This document shows, piece by piece, positions 1 to 60,786 of a stretch of DNA of 64,000 nucleotides. The stretch spans positions 1 through 64,000 of the forward strand of contig JAXCGZ010000132.1 in NCBI GenBank assembly GCA_037179515.1, given 5' to 3'. Both the position numbers and the translations under genes were made by a program. Position 1 is the first letter of the stretch. Each line of letters starts with the position of its first letter. Source of the stretch: Halocaridina rubra. Lineage: Eukaryota; Arthropoda; Malacostraca; Decapoda; Atyidae. The notes under the pieces are model-generated. The model did not search any database. It saw only the letters and a program-made list of their open reading frames with translations, and was not told where the DNA came from.

Positions 1-751
1 GTTTTCAAGAGAAATGGACTGAACAATATTATGCATACAATCAGGGGGGAAAGCATTGTGCTTTGTGTGCCATGAAACCATTTCTGTTTTAAAAGAATAT
101 AACATCAAAAGACACTACATCACAAAGCACAAAGAATATGAAAATATGACAGGTGAAGCACGCAAAGAAAAAATATCATTCTTGCAGAAATCTCTGAAAG
201 GACAACAGTCAGTGTTTACAAAGAAACTTAAGGAATATGATGCATCTCTCAAAACAAGCTTTTTGATTAGTCAAATCCTTGCAAAAAGACTCAAGCCATA
301 TTCTGATGGTGAGGTAGTTAAGGAATGTTTGTGTGTAGCCTCAGACAATATGTTTCCTGACAAAAAGAAACTAGTTGAAAACATAAGCCTTTCAAGATAT
401 ACTGTTGCTAGAGGAACAGACAGTCTTTCAGGGAATATTGAAAGTACAATTGCCAAGCGAGTTAGTAATTTTTCTTCATACTCTGTTGCTCTTGATGAGA
501 GTTGTGACACGGTAGCCTTTCATTTGCTCATTTATAGTAAGGAAAATACTTTTGTTTCAGACAATTCTTATTTTTGTGATCCCAATTTAAATAAAATCAG
601 TAACAAACTAATTATCTATCTTTATTAGTATAATCTCACATAATATATCTTCGATCTTAGTAAATAGCATGAAATAGTAAGGTTATGTGGCCCTCCATAC
701 CAACAGAGTCGTGACTAGTGGCCCTTTGGGAAAAAAGGTTGCACACCCCTG
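1..751 (+). mobile_element. hAT DNA transposon (Charlie/GTF2I-repeat type), 3' portion
   Basis: The right end is a hAT terminal inverted repeat. Read on the minus strand from 751 it starts CAGGGGTGTGCAACC and continues into a GGGCCAC-type subterminal region common in Charlie-like elements. The eight bases after it (752-759) would be the target-site duplication, but the left end lies outside the window and cannot be compared. The interior codes for a broken BED/hAT transposase. Only about 120 bp separate the last recognisable coding sequence from the terminus, so most of the catalytic domain has been deleted. Confidence 0.75.
3..628 (+). pseudogene. hAT transposase fragment, BED finger plus start of the catalytic domain
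   Basis: The frame shows a BED-like finger (CFVC, then H-x4-H in RHYITKH), preceded by a conserved F-x-E-K-W segment in another frame. The frame shift falls in the six-G run at 44-49. Further on, SVALDESCD matches the first catalytic Asp region of hAT transposases of the GTF2I-repeat/ZBED type. The protein then stops after about 40 unrelated residues, so the second and third catalytic residues and the dimerisation domain are missing. There is no ATG at the apparent ORF start, because the true frame continues from upstream. It is a dead fragment. Confidence 0.75.
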
Positions 752-813
752 ATCTAGACAGAATTAAAGCTTGACATCTATATGTATTTATATATGTATG
801 TATGAATGTATAT

Positions 814-3305
<2,492 letters not shown>

Positions 3306-3309
3306 AACA

Positions 3310-3966
<657 letters not shown>

Positions 3967-4034
<68 letters not shown>
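3967..4034. repeat. (TA)n microsatellite
   Basis: About 68 bp of TA repeats at the right end of the small Tigger derivative. The 160 bp after it (4035-4198) holds unique-looking sequence with no feature I recognise. Confidence 0.97.
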
Positions 4035-4044
<10 letters not shown>

Positions 4045-4194
4045 AGGAAGTGCATCAGTGAAACAACACAATATTTAGGGTCATACTGGACCCCTTCTTC
4101 TAAACACTCGCCAGACAGCCTCGTCTCACAGGTATTGTGAGGAGACTTGTAGCTTGCAGATTGGTTGGTGCAGCGTCTGCATCTTCCCATCTAC

Positions 4195-4375
<181 letters not shown>

Positions 4376-4652
4376 ACACGGTATCACATCCCTTCGAAGC
4401 AAGCATGGGGGCCACAACCATAACATATGAAAGCAGTGGGGCTTCCATCATTCTCTGATCATCCTCACCCCCTATGTCAGTTGTTATGAAGCATAAAAAT
4501 TAAATTAATAAGAAAGGGAGAAGTTTCACAGCTTCAAGCTTATATAAGGTAAGGATATTAAATGAATGATAAACAGTAATAACGGAATAAAATATGAAGT
4601 ACATAATATATATACTGACCATACACACACACTCATAACTACTATGCAGTAC

Positions 4653-22626
<17,974 letters not shown>

Positions 22627-24180
22627 CTGAGCAAATGAATGCAAAATTAATGGTGGTCCTATGAGGAAGAGAGAAATATTTCATCAATTTCTAATGGCAT
22701 AAAATATTGTACATCATGTATCACAGAGTACATTAAAAAAAAAATAATAATCTTTGTGCAAATCCATACTGCAAGATGAAGATGACAACCCAGTGAACAG
22801 TGGGGTTGACCATAATTGTAGTCAAGTCCTATTTTTTTTTTTTTTTTTTCATCATCACCTGATATCACTATATGAATAATGAGTTACTGAAAATCAATGC
22901 TACAGCGGTATGCATTACAAGAGTAAATGAGCCCTACTGATTATGAATACAGTACATTGAAGGAAATGATCGGATCAAACATTAATTCACTATAGGACTT
23001 ATTCAAATAATTTTTAAACAGTTTCAACCACTTGCTTTCTGTACTCACATCCAGACAAGGTGAACCACCAAAAAAGTGATGGGATTACCCATAACAAAAA
23101 GAAGTTTTATTAGTAACAAAGAAAAAATAAAGTACGATAACAGGTAGGTCACTTCTTGCTATTTAGTTTTCTGTATATGCAAGCAAGAAACACACACAGT
23201 AGAAAGTGAATAGCAAGTCTGAGGTAAAGAAATCACTGATTTCATTAAAAAAAATCCTACTTATGTGAAAATAGTTAGTACGTGTATTTAACATATTTTA
23301 TCAAAATCAGAAATCATTTATTTTCATCCTTACTCTGGGTATTTACCCTGTGACCATTATGCAAACTAATGCAAATGATATGTTCTCAAGCTTGAAATAT
23401 TAACCATCAATATGGTAAATGTTTACTTTCCCACCCCCCAGTTAGACCCAAATCTCATAATATTTATTATATTAGTTTAGGTTTGGTTAGGTTGCCTCAC
23501 CCCCAGTTAAGAAAAAAAATTCATAATAAGTTTTTTAAGTGGTTTTACATCACATTTTCAATGTTTTCTGAACTAACAGGGGATGTAAAATTAACATTTA
23601 CCACAGTTTTTTCTCTTAATAAAGAAAGATTTTAAATGTTAATTATTTTCACATATTTTGGCATTCTTAGACAGTAAGAAGACCATTTGATCAACCTCCA
23701 ACCCATCCCTCAAGCTAACCAGATACCTATGATATGATTCCAAATATTACTATTATGTGCAATAAATTGACAGTCAAGCAATGCTCCTATTAAGAAAATT
23801 AAATGAAGGATGATTAAAACAAGTGTTATGACTTTTTCAATGAACTCACTGGATTAAAAACTACTCTAAATTCCTGTTCCTCGACGTCTAGACTCTACAG
23901 ATATTTGCCACCGAATCAAAAAAGTGGAAATTAAAATGGCTACAAGTATATAACCCAAATGTGACTTAGGGGAACTCAAATGAAAGAACACTGCCTATAT
24001 GTAAATAATGGCAATGCACACCATGACAGGTCCATAATATGGCAAAACTGCACTCATACACAATTTTCAAATTCAAGGATAATTGCTTTGGGCATTCCGT
24101 TTCTGAAAAAAAGTACTGACCATACAGCTAGCATAACACCTATTAAAGTTCACCATAATACAATTATAAGCAAACCTATG
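22627..24180. other. Upstream of the ZMYM start exon, no gene seen
   Basis: AT-rich non-coding sequence with a T-run near 22835. It should contain the intron that joins the start exon to a 5'-UTR exon, but no unique donor stands out here. Confidence 0.5.
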
Positions 24181-24305
24181 CCTAGGGGACCACCACGAAA
24201 AGAAGGGTAAATGGGGAGATAGAAAACAAAAACAAATTTATGAACATTTTCCATTTTTTATATTCATATATTTGTTTTACTCTTCCTTCCTGATGGTCCC
24301 CTAGG
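24181..24305. repeat. Imperfect inverted repeat, possible small MITE
   Basis: The left arm begins CCTAGGGGACCACCACGAAA (24181). The right arm, read backwards from 24305, gives CCTAGGGGACCATCAGGAAG. Arms of about 33 bp flank a 55-bp AT-rich loop. No clear target duplication is seen, so MITE status is uncertain. Confidence 0.6.
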
Positions 24306-24596
24306 GGTCAAATGCGTGCACGCGACTCCATCAACTCTCCCTTCTTCATCACTATCCAATCACAACTTTCCTCTTCCTTTCAAATCAAGGGGGAAAAAAT
24401 TAAGGGACTACACCCCAGGTAGAACATTTAAAAGTTCTCTCTTATTTTTACTGATTTTACCTACGCCGTCCTACGGGCATCACATGGCCCGTCCACCCTC
24501 ATGGGTGGGTATATACTAACCTATGCGGTGTGATATTGCAACTAACAGTTCTTAGTTTCAAGTGCGGTGGGCGAGAAGGATTTTATATTCCAAGAG

Positions 24597-24874
24597 AAAA
24601 GTGATAATTCATCTTTAACGGAGATATTTACTCAACACAATAAGTCCTTTCCAAGTATCAGAATAAGAAATTTGTGTAAGATTGTCCTTGAATTAAGCCT
24701 ACTCACTGACAAAAACTTAAAACACGAAAGTTTTTAAGAGCTTTTCTTTGACAAAAAGAAATAATTTGGTCGTACATTGAGAGCTTTGAGGAGTTCCAAG
24801 TTCTAAATCACACCAGTTATTATCATCATTATTATGCAATGCCTCTCTTCAGTCTTCTGAAGAAGGATAAAACT
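24597..24874. repeat. Unclassified dispersed repeat, copy 2 (~278 bp)
   Basis: Same sequence family and orientation as 19128-19403. It ends near CTTCTGAAGAAGGATAAAACT. Confidence 0.8.
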
Positions 24875-25061
24875 CCTGAAAGTAGTTGGCGGCGAGGACA
24901 ACGGCATCAACGCTACGAGTCCTGTATACACACACGCCACTTCAAAGACACAACATTTTTCAATTAAAATTGATAAAGATTCTTCATTTTTTCCTTCTCC
25001 TCCATTTAATAATAATGTCAGGCTTAATAATCATTTACTTAAATATAGTATAATTACCTAT

Positions 25062-25215
25062 TTCATGCAGAAAAAACGTTTGATACGTTATGGTATGCTC
25101 AACAAGACAATACTTTGGCGGCCATAACACAAGCCAAGATAGAAGTCCTCAGACTCAATTGCTGGACTCTGATTGGTCAATTGTCCTGACGTCAGAGGCC
25201 GCTACATATAAAATC
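25062..25215. promoter_or_regulatory. Candidate promoter between the divergent ZMYM and CARF genes
   Basis: ATTGG (inverted CCAAT box) is at 25172-25176, a perfect CRE palindrome TGACGTCA at 25187-25194, and TATAAAA at 25207-25213, all within 42 bp. On the minus side GGCGGCCAT lies near 25120, and a possible donor (ATAG then GTAATT) is at 25062-25053, suiting a ZMYM 5'-UTR exon. On the plus side a transcript could start before the (TAA)n tract. The motifs are seen directly; that they drive either gene is inference. Confidence 0.4.
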
Positions 25216-25233
25216 CAATTTCAGGACTCGTGA

Positions 25234-25314
<81 letters not shown>
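25234..25314. repeat. (TAA)n microsatellite
   Basis: About 80 bp of pure TAA repeats just after the promoter-like cluster. Confidence 0.98.
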
Positions 25315-25315
<1 letters not shown>

Positions 25316-26423
25316 TAATCTATTAAGGACAAATTCTAATGTACATGATTAGATGTTTATTTACCTATAATTGTATTCACGGGAAACAGCCCTATGTTCG
25401 TAACTCCCCGTCTCCTGATCGATATAGCTTTATTTTTTTTCTTTTATCTATCCTAAGAATTGAGAAAGTATCAAATATTTACCGTTTTCTTGCTTAGAGA
25501 CATCCAATTGTCTACTATTCCTACAATAAATAGGGCATCCATTCCTTCCAGCGAATGAGCTTTTTTTTTTTTTTCTGAAACTTCTTCTTCTAGAGTCACT
25601 CATATAAAAATATCGCTCGCTGTACACTGTGTCAATTCATGAAGGAATTTAAAAATCATTACCATATCCCCCTCTTCTTTCTAGTTATAGATATATCTTC
25701 GTCCATGCATCTGAAGGCTACAACTATATTTGCTAAGAAAGCATATGCCGCCTTTACTAGTACCATTTATATGCATACAGGGACAAATCTGCCGGTACGT
25801 TTACCCAATTATCACTTCCGTTACTTTGTTATTTGAATTTCCGTGCTTGCTGTTAAGGACCAAAATCTGGGTCTTCTTACACTCTTACTCATATTACTTA
25901 ACAGTTTGAAGTATTAAATCTCACTTGTCACTCATCTGACTATTGATCCTGACTATTTAATCTTTATGAAGTCCTCTACCACTTTTCTCGTCTTTACTCT
26001 CTTCACAATCTTTGCATCATATGCAAACATATTTAGAAATGCATTTACTAACTCCGGCAAGTAATTAACATATATTAGGAACAGAAATGGCCCTAAAACT
26101 GAACCCTGTGCAGCTCCATTGCTAACCTACTTCCAGTCAGACGACACTGCATGACTTACATTGACCTACTGCCCCTGTCCCTCTAAACCAGTTTTTATCC
26201 AATCTAAGACAATTCCTTCAATTATTGCCATGACATGTAGCTTCATAATAAGTCCTACAAATAAAATTGTATCTGATGCCTTCTACACCTAAGAATATGA
26301 AATCTGCACAGCCCTCTCTTTCTTGTAATATAAGGTTTACCTCATAAAATTCTAGAAAGCTTAGTAGTGTAGTCCTGCCTTCTCTGAAGCCATGTTGTCT
26401 CATTTTTAAAAAGGCTGAAGGAA

Positions 26424-26561
<138 letters not shown>

Positions 26562-26644
26562 AAGTACCATGTTCGCTGGTTTTCAGCATCATAGAATCAT
26601 AAATTCCAATGACTTCTCAAATATGATGCATAATGCTACAGATC

Positions 26645-28006
26645 ATTTTTATTCTTCTTCTTCTTCTCAGTTTTAACCCATTTTTATATGGGGTCGCCGT
26701 TGTGAATGAGTCGTCTCCATATATTTATGTTCTGTGCCTCATTTTCATCATTACCCTTCCATTGCAAGTCTTCCCCTATACAATCACGCCATCTTTTTCT
26801 TGGTCTTCCTCTCCTCCTTCTACCCTGAACTTCCATCTCCATCGTATGTCTTCCAACAAGATGTTCGTCTCGTCGTAACAGGTGTCCATACATTCTAAGC
26901 CTTCCTTCTGTGTTTTCTTTGATAATTCAACTACCTTTGCCAATCCTCTTATATACTCCTTCCTAATACTATCCTTCATTGTTATTCCAGACATCCACCT
27001 CAACATTCTCATCTCCGCTACATCCACCCCTTCTTCTCTGTCTTCCTCATATTTGCTGTTTCTGTTCCATATAACATAGCTGGTCTTACAACGGTCCTAT
27101 GGAACTTTCCCTTCAATCTCAGTGGTACCTTCTTGTCACAGAGAACATCAGATGCAGACCTCCACTTATTCCATCCTGCCTGAATTCGCTGTCTCACCTC
27201 TTGATCCATGCTTCCACTAGCCTCTACTATGGACCCCAAGTACTTGAACTTCTGTACCTCTTTATTTTTTCTCCATCCATTCTTATGCTATGTCCACCAT
27301 CCTCAGCAATGTTGGCACACATATATTCGGTCTTTGACCTGCTTATCCTCATTCCTCTCTCCTCAAGTGCTGCTCTCCATCCCTCCAACTTCTCCTCCAA
27401 ATCCTCCCTCCTCTCTGCACACAATACAATGTCATCTGCATATAATATGCACCATGGCACTGTTTCTCTCACATCTTTGGTCATTACATCCATCACCACA
27501 TTGAAGATGGATGGACTAAGTGCCGACCCCTGATGTAATCCCACTCCTACCTCAAATCCATCTGTCTCTCCAACACTGCTTCTCACTCTGGTATACACAC
27601 TCCTATACATCTCCTGAATAATTCTAACATTCTTTTCCGGTACCATCTTCTCCCTCAGACATCTCCATATATCCTGTCTTGGCACTCTGTCATAGGCCTT
27701 TTCAAGGACTACGAACACCAGGTGCAAGTCTCGTTGTTTTTCTCTGAATTTCTCCATCAGCTGCCATATACAAAATATTCCATCTGTTGTGCCGCTTCCC
27801 TCCATAAACCTAAGCTGTTGTTTCCCTATTCCCACCTTCTCTTAGCCTGCCATCTATCATTCTATCCAGTATCTTCAGCGTGTGAGACATTAGCTTAATG
27901 CCTCTATAATTGCTGCATTCTTGGACATCACCTTTACCTTTAAATATAGGCATTAATATACTTTCCCGCCACTCTTCTGGTTTTTTCATCTCTGTAAATG
28001 TGAGAA
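26645..28006 (-). mobile_element. RTE-clade LINE, 5'-truncated
   Basis: The 3' end is an ATTCTTCTTCTTCTTC run, the short tandem tail typical of RTE elements, and the body continues to about 28006. It interrupts the CR1 copy, which restarts at 28007. An independent copy with the same type of tail is at 56915-58215. Confidence 0.8.
26684..27835 (-). pseudogene. RTE reverse transcriptase, C-terminal half, frameshifted
   Basis: The 202-codon frame 27835-27227 holds FVVLEKAYDRVPRQDIW (first catalytic Asp), GLHQGSALSPSIFNVVMD and LYADDIVLCAERREDLEEK (YADD box). Two more frames continue with [31 protein letters not shown] and [17 protein letters not shown], then YGHLLRRDE and GRRRRGRPRKRW. Order and motifs are those of RTE ORF2 from mid-RT to the C-terminus. 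The endonuclease is missing and at least two frame shifts are present. Confidence 0.85.
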
Positions 28007-28709
28007 GGAGGAATATTACCTACAGTAAATATTAACCGAGACTCCTTTGTCAGTTTTTCGCGGAATAAAAAAAAATGAAAGCGCCTAACTCAGTGTTTAC
28101 TCTTGTAAGAATTTGTGAGTTACGATTATTATGCAATTGCATATAACTGTGCATTCGTAAAAACCCAGAGTCAGATGATAAGAACTTAGCGAAAGTACAT
28201 TTTTCTCTTTCATAAAATAAATTAAGAAAAATGCATAAGTTGGTGAATGACAGAGTTTACCACCATTTTTTCTTCTAAGTAGCAGCTAAAAAGTCTTTTA
28301 TTTAAAACTCAATACTACAGCATTCTAGGGAGATATGACTGTAAAAAAAAATTAAAGTATTATAGCTGAACAAAAATGCGCTCGTTATTTCGTATATAGC
28401 ATTATGCTACTTGCTTTTGGCTAAGCCGTATTCGAAAATATGCACCTTTAACACGTTTAATAAAGAGTACTTATTAATAATAACTATTGTCGCCAGCTTT
28501 ACAGGTCATTGCAAATTTATGAGCCTGTTGCTCAAAAACAAGAAATTTAAGCTGGGCAAAGAAAAAAAAAGCTTCGTGTCCAACACAAATCGGAAGAAGA
28601 AGATAGCGCCAGGCTCATCATAATCCTATACCATTATCCTATTCCAACCATCATATTTACGTTGTGGAATTTTTATTTTGAGGTGTAAATTTTCTTGCCA
28701 ACAATTAAA

Positions 28710-55939
<27,230 letters not shown>

Positions 55940-56914
55940 CTAAAACCTTCTGTTATATAGGAACAAAAAATCTAGTTATAATATAAGAAATTACGTCATG
56001 CACTCTTAAATGATTCAAATATATATTATAAAACTTCATGAACATTTATGTTTCTTGATGTTACTATGTAGGTGTATTGTATATTTGTAATATAAATCAT
56101 ACAGTTTTTTAAAACCAAAATAATATATAGAAGTAAAAAAAAAAAAGTCTTTTTGCCTCCCAAATCTACCTAAATTACTGAAGTTTACACTTTGTCTCTC
56201 AGTGTAAATAATATACAAAAGCAATTTCATGTTCAACATTCCCTACAGAAGTCCTCGTGTTTTGCGATTTACTTTATACTGTGGATATGGCAGGCTTCAG
56301 TGACATAATATTTAAGTACAGTATCTTTATATAGCAGAGACAAATGCAAACCTACTCCTTTCTTTCATCTTTATGTCAAGGTCCTTTTTTCACTTTTATT
56401 TCATGAGCCTTTCTTTACATGTGTATAATCCTCATTATACTGTGCTTTACTCTGATCCGTATTTACCAGCTTTCCAGTGCCTCCCACCTAAGAATGAAAA
56501 AAAAAAAAAAAATCACTGTAGTCCAAATAAGATGTGACTGTGTTCAGATTTATATTTTGTTTCAATTGACACTCCGTTATTCTGTTTGCTTAAAAATTTA
56601 TGTTAAGATTATACAGTATGTGGGAAATTTATTGAGAAAGCCAAGCCCTTCTGTAGATATTGCAAATTTGGAAAGATTTATGGTTGTACGGATAGGAAAG
56701 CAATATGGCAGAGTTCTCAAAATGTAAAGAATATGTAAGAAAAGTTTTTAGGGATGTGAAGTTTTATTAACACTATTCAATGAATAAGGATAGATGAGGA
56801 AGAGTGAGTGGTTACAAATAACTTTTAACACACTTGAGGATTGGCGAGAGAGGAAAGGGAGTTGGGAAATGAGCAGGTTATTGGTTGAAAATGTCTCTCG
56901 TAGCAATATCACAA
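55940..56914. other. Downstream of the CARF stop, probable 3' UTR or intergenic
   Basis: AT-rich with A-runs near 56135 and 56500. No AATAAA close to the stop codon was noted, so the transcript end is unknown. Confidence 0.5.
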
Positions 56915-58215
56915 GAGTCTTCTTCTTCGTCTACATCTTTTCCCACTTTTATGTGGGGTCGATGTTTCTGGCCAGTATTCTCCTTATGTTCCTGTCCCAT
57001 ACCTCATCACCCAACAAACCTTTAGATCTCAGGTCGTCATTGATGCAATCCATCCACCTACGCTTTGGTCTCCCCCTCCCTCCTACCCTGCATATCCATT
57101 TCCATCACCCTCCTCCCAACATACTGTTCATCCCTCCTAATGACATGATTATACCACCTTAGTCTACTTTCTTGTATCTTATGTGATATTTCTCTAACTT
57201 TTGAGGTACCGCTAATTACCTCGCTTCTGATCTTATCGCCCTCATCTCTGCCACACCCAGTTTATTCTCTTGTGTCTTCTTTATTGCCCATGCCTCTGCT
57301 CCATACATCATCGCAGGTCTCACAACTGTCTTATGCACTTTACCCTTCAGCTTAATCCCTATTCTCCTGTCGCAAAGCACCCCCAGACACTTTCTTCCAG
57401 TTCTTCCATCCCGCTTGTATTCTGTGGGTTATTTCTGACTCTAGGTCACCATCCTCTGCTACTGTTGATCCCAAATACTTGAACTTTTCAACACCTCCCC
57501 CTGCAAATTGACCTCCCCATCATCATCATCTCTCAACCTCAAGTACTCTGTCTTCTTCCTGCTGATTCTCAGTCCTCTATCCTCCATCACTCTTCTCCAC
57601 TCCTCAAGCTTCTCCTCCACTACCTCTTGTCTGTTGCTACACAGTACGATGTCATCTGCAAAAGGCATACACCATGGTGATCTCTAATAGCCTGGGTTAC
57701 TACATCCATGACCAGATCAAATATATATGGGCTCAAAGCAGACCAACATTTACTGAGAGACTTTTCGTCAAGCCCACACTGGTCTTAACATTTTCCTCTG
57801 CCCTCTCATACATATCTTGGATGATTCTTACATATTTCTCAGGGACTCCCTTTTCTCTAATACACCTCCACACCTCTTGACGTGGGACTCGATCATATGC
57901 CTTTTCCAAGTCAATAAAGACCGTATTCAGTCCTTTCTGTTTCTCCCGATGCTTTTCCGTCATTTGTCTCAAGGCAAATATGGCATCCACTGTCCCTCTT
58001 CCAGGCAGGAAGCCAAACTGTTCATCCCCAATTGTCGTTTCCTCTCTATGATCTCCCATATCTTCATAGTATGGCTTAACAACTTTATACCTCTACAGTT
58101 TCCACACTCCTGAATGCTCTCTTCCCTTTGTAGATTGGGATGATTAGGCTTCCTCTCCACTCCTCTGGCATCTTTTCCTGACTAAAGATTTTTTGCATTA
58201 AGTCCCACAAGATAT
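56915..58215 (-). mobile_element. RTE-clade LINE, 5'-truncated copy
   Basis: The 3' tail is a GTCTTCTTCTTCG run at 56918. On the minus strand the frames include NADILWDLMQKIFSQEKMPE, then EEWRGSLIIPIYKGK, EQFGFLPGRGTVDAIFALRQ and [39 protein letters not shown] follows, with FADD where YADD is usual. It closely resembles the copy at 26.6-28.0 kb but is an independent insertion. It is frameshifted and has no endonuclease. Confidence 0.85.
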
Positions 58216-59389
58216 CTGCATTTAAATTTAGATTATGTAAGAGGAGAAACTTGGAATTTGTTACTGGAAAATATGTGGTGGATGGCAAATAGTAACAACG
58301 TGGGAGTAATTTTTTTGAGTATTAACACTTGTCATTTCAAGAAGGTTTTTCCCTATCCCTGTCTTTTCTCGTTTGATATAATGAGGTATTTGCTTTCTAG
58401 ATCTAAAGCCTCCTTTTATTTACTATAGTTTTTAGATAGATAAATAGCTTTTTGTTAATGTTTATATTCTCCCTCTTAAGAAGGTTCTTAATTATATAAG
58501 ATGATAGGACCACATATCCTTCTCCGTTATTTGTCAGACTCAACTAGGGAGACCTAAACCATAACTTCTTCCCTCCATACTGACTTCATTAGATAAAAAC
58601 ACAGAATATAATGTCCCTTGGTGTTTTCAGTAAAATTCAACACCAAGAGTAGGTAGCAGTAAGAGGACCCAATTAAAAGAACAAAGGTATTATATGCTTT
58701 ATGTTCTGTTCTGTATTCTTTGTGCACCCCTAGACACTGTGTATTTTTACAATACACAGTGTATCAAAATTAGCGAATACAAATAGTAATTTCAGTATGC
58801 ATTGGAAATCTGCCCAATGTATATTATGAGCTGTTTGCTTATGCTATACTTCTGGGTTAACGTATAACATATCTATATTGCCTCTCATTGCTTTGTACAT
58901 TTGTAATTTGCTTTGTTGTTTATGAATTACAGCCTTTTATTATAGTATATTATAATACTGCTTTGAATATTTATTATATTGTTTTTCTAATTTAATGTGA
59001 CTGTTATATTTACACTGACATTAAGAATGCTTGTCTATTTTTGTTTAAGAATGGTGAGACACTGGTCTGTAAATATATGTATCTTATGGGTGATATTACT
59101 TTTATTTATATGATGTGATATCATGGTAGGTCTTGTATATAAACTCAAAGAAATAAAATTGATGAATTTAGCATTTCTAAACACACTAGTAATTATTTTT
59201 CTTTCATCTGAAGATAGTTCTTTAGGAATGAATATAATAGCTAGATAGGTGACTTATTTCACTTTTTCTGGGTAAGTACAAGAAAGCTACACTTGGTGTT
59301 TAGTAATTATTTTGCACCTGAGTTTTATTTTTTTATTTTATTTTATTTTTTATTTTTTTGAGAAAGAGAAAGCAGCAAGATTTCAGCTA
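58216..59389. other. Intergenic or 3' UTR sequence, no gene seen
   Basis: AT-rich. An AATAAA at 59152-59157 could serve a plus-strand transcript, but its link to CARF is unproven. No coding signature. Confidence 0.45.
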
Positions 59390-59612
59390 CAGATGATACC
59401 GTCTGGCTAGTACAGTAGTAACGTGCTGGTCTCGCATTCGCGAGGTTGACAGATCGGTTTCCGTTCAGGACCGAGAGTTTAAGCAGTTTACTGGGAAGTT
59501 TACTGCTGTTGCTGGACACCACAGTGGGGGGTTGGGGATTGCACCGGCTGATGCCTGCCAGAGTAGGTGCAATGCCTCTGATAGGAGGGCTAAAACCCAG
59601 CAAACTTTAACT
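59390..59612 (+). mobile_element. tRNA-like SINE, second family
   Basis: CTGGCTAGTACAGTAGTAACG with CTGGTCTCGCATTCGCGAGG is tRNA-like, and GATCGGTTTCCGTTC is a diverged B box. The body ends with GGGCTAAAACCCAGCAAACT and A/T-rich sequence. It differs from the 3107/44478 family. Confidence 0.6.
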
Positions 59613-60618
59613 TTAATCATGTAATACGTACAACAATATGTGATTCAGATTTCTAGTGGCTGGAAAACATTGCAAAGCTTCCGTGCAAGTCATATCCAGT
59701 GGATCAGAATCTAACAGATGGTAATATTCAAATGTTTCTTGCTTATAGAAGCACTGTAGGAGGAAAGGGTACTGCATCACAGAGACCTATTATTCACTCC
59801 TGCCTCTGTTTAAAAAAAAAAAAACACTGCAATAACTTGTGCAACACAATTTGTGATTCCAATTAAGTCATTCATTTGCTGGGGTGCTTTAGGACCGATG
59901 AATCTCCATGCATGTGGTGATAAGATTGAAAGGTATAAGTAAAAGTAAATCCTTCAAAAAACCTAGAGGTACCAGTGAAATCTGTAGCAATATCTGATAA
60001 AAACAATTATGGTACTGAATGCCCTGATATGAACTTCCTAATTATTACCAGATAAGTCACAGTACGAAAATTTTTGTTTAAGTCAAGGTGAATAAGTTAA
60101 TAATGTAATCTATACCAAAAGTCTGTTAGAGAACCATAAAGACTACCCCTTCATAAGGAAAGGTTGGTGGGCCTGGATAAATACATGATTTCCCACAGAC
60201 TTCTTGCAATGCAAACAGCCTTTCAAAGATGGTGTTTACAGTCTTTCTCTAAATATCATGAAATGTCTAATTTCTCTTCGAGTTCCGTCAGTAATACAAT
60301 GGGGACCACTCTAAAGTAATTTTGAGTAAGATCAATTAGATAAAATATTCTTCTGGTGATCTAAGGACTGGATGAGGCAGAATTTGCTAGAATAAAATTT
60401 ACCAAGAGAATTCTAACGCAGGGTGTTTCTTTATTGTAAATATAGTGTAAAAGTTTAACAATCTTGTGCCATTGCCCTTATCAAAGCATGAGCTCGAGGA
60501 ACACTGCTCCTAAAGAGACCCAACACACACGCACTCCATACTCAGCTAGCTGAGATGATATAAGGGATGGCAAGTCTCACAAACCACTCATGGGATCATA
60601 CACACCCTTCTAGTCATC

Positions 60619-60624
60619 TTTATT
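60619..60624 (-). terminator. Possible polyadenylation signal of the C2H2 gene
   Basis: AATAAA on the minus strand about 165 nt after the stop codon. Position and motif fit a 3' UTR end, with no further proof. Confidence 0.4.
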
Positions 60625-60786
60625 ATAGTCATTATTATCTAATAAATATACTATACCATCTTTATGAGAAAACAATCAAATTCAGAGGTTCAGAACCAAG
60701 CCTTTTACAGTTCTTGCTCCCTTTGATGTCATCAGCACCTAGAAAGTAGGTACTTTTCCATGTCATGCATCGTGTTCATCTGCAGA

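Noticed and set aside
4380..4451. Possible next ZMYM exon on the minus strand
   Set aside because: No acceptor in the right phase and no similarity to the Pro/Val-rich segment expected after the TKGV-x-CRP motif.
59343..59603. 86-codon minus-strand ORF
   Set aside because: It lies across the SINE on the opposite strand and has no domain.
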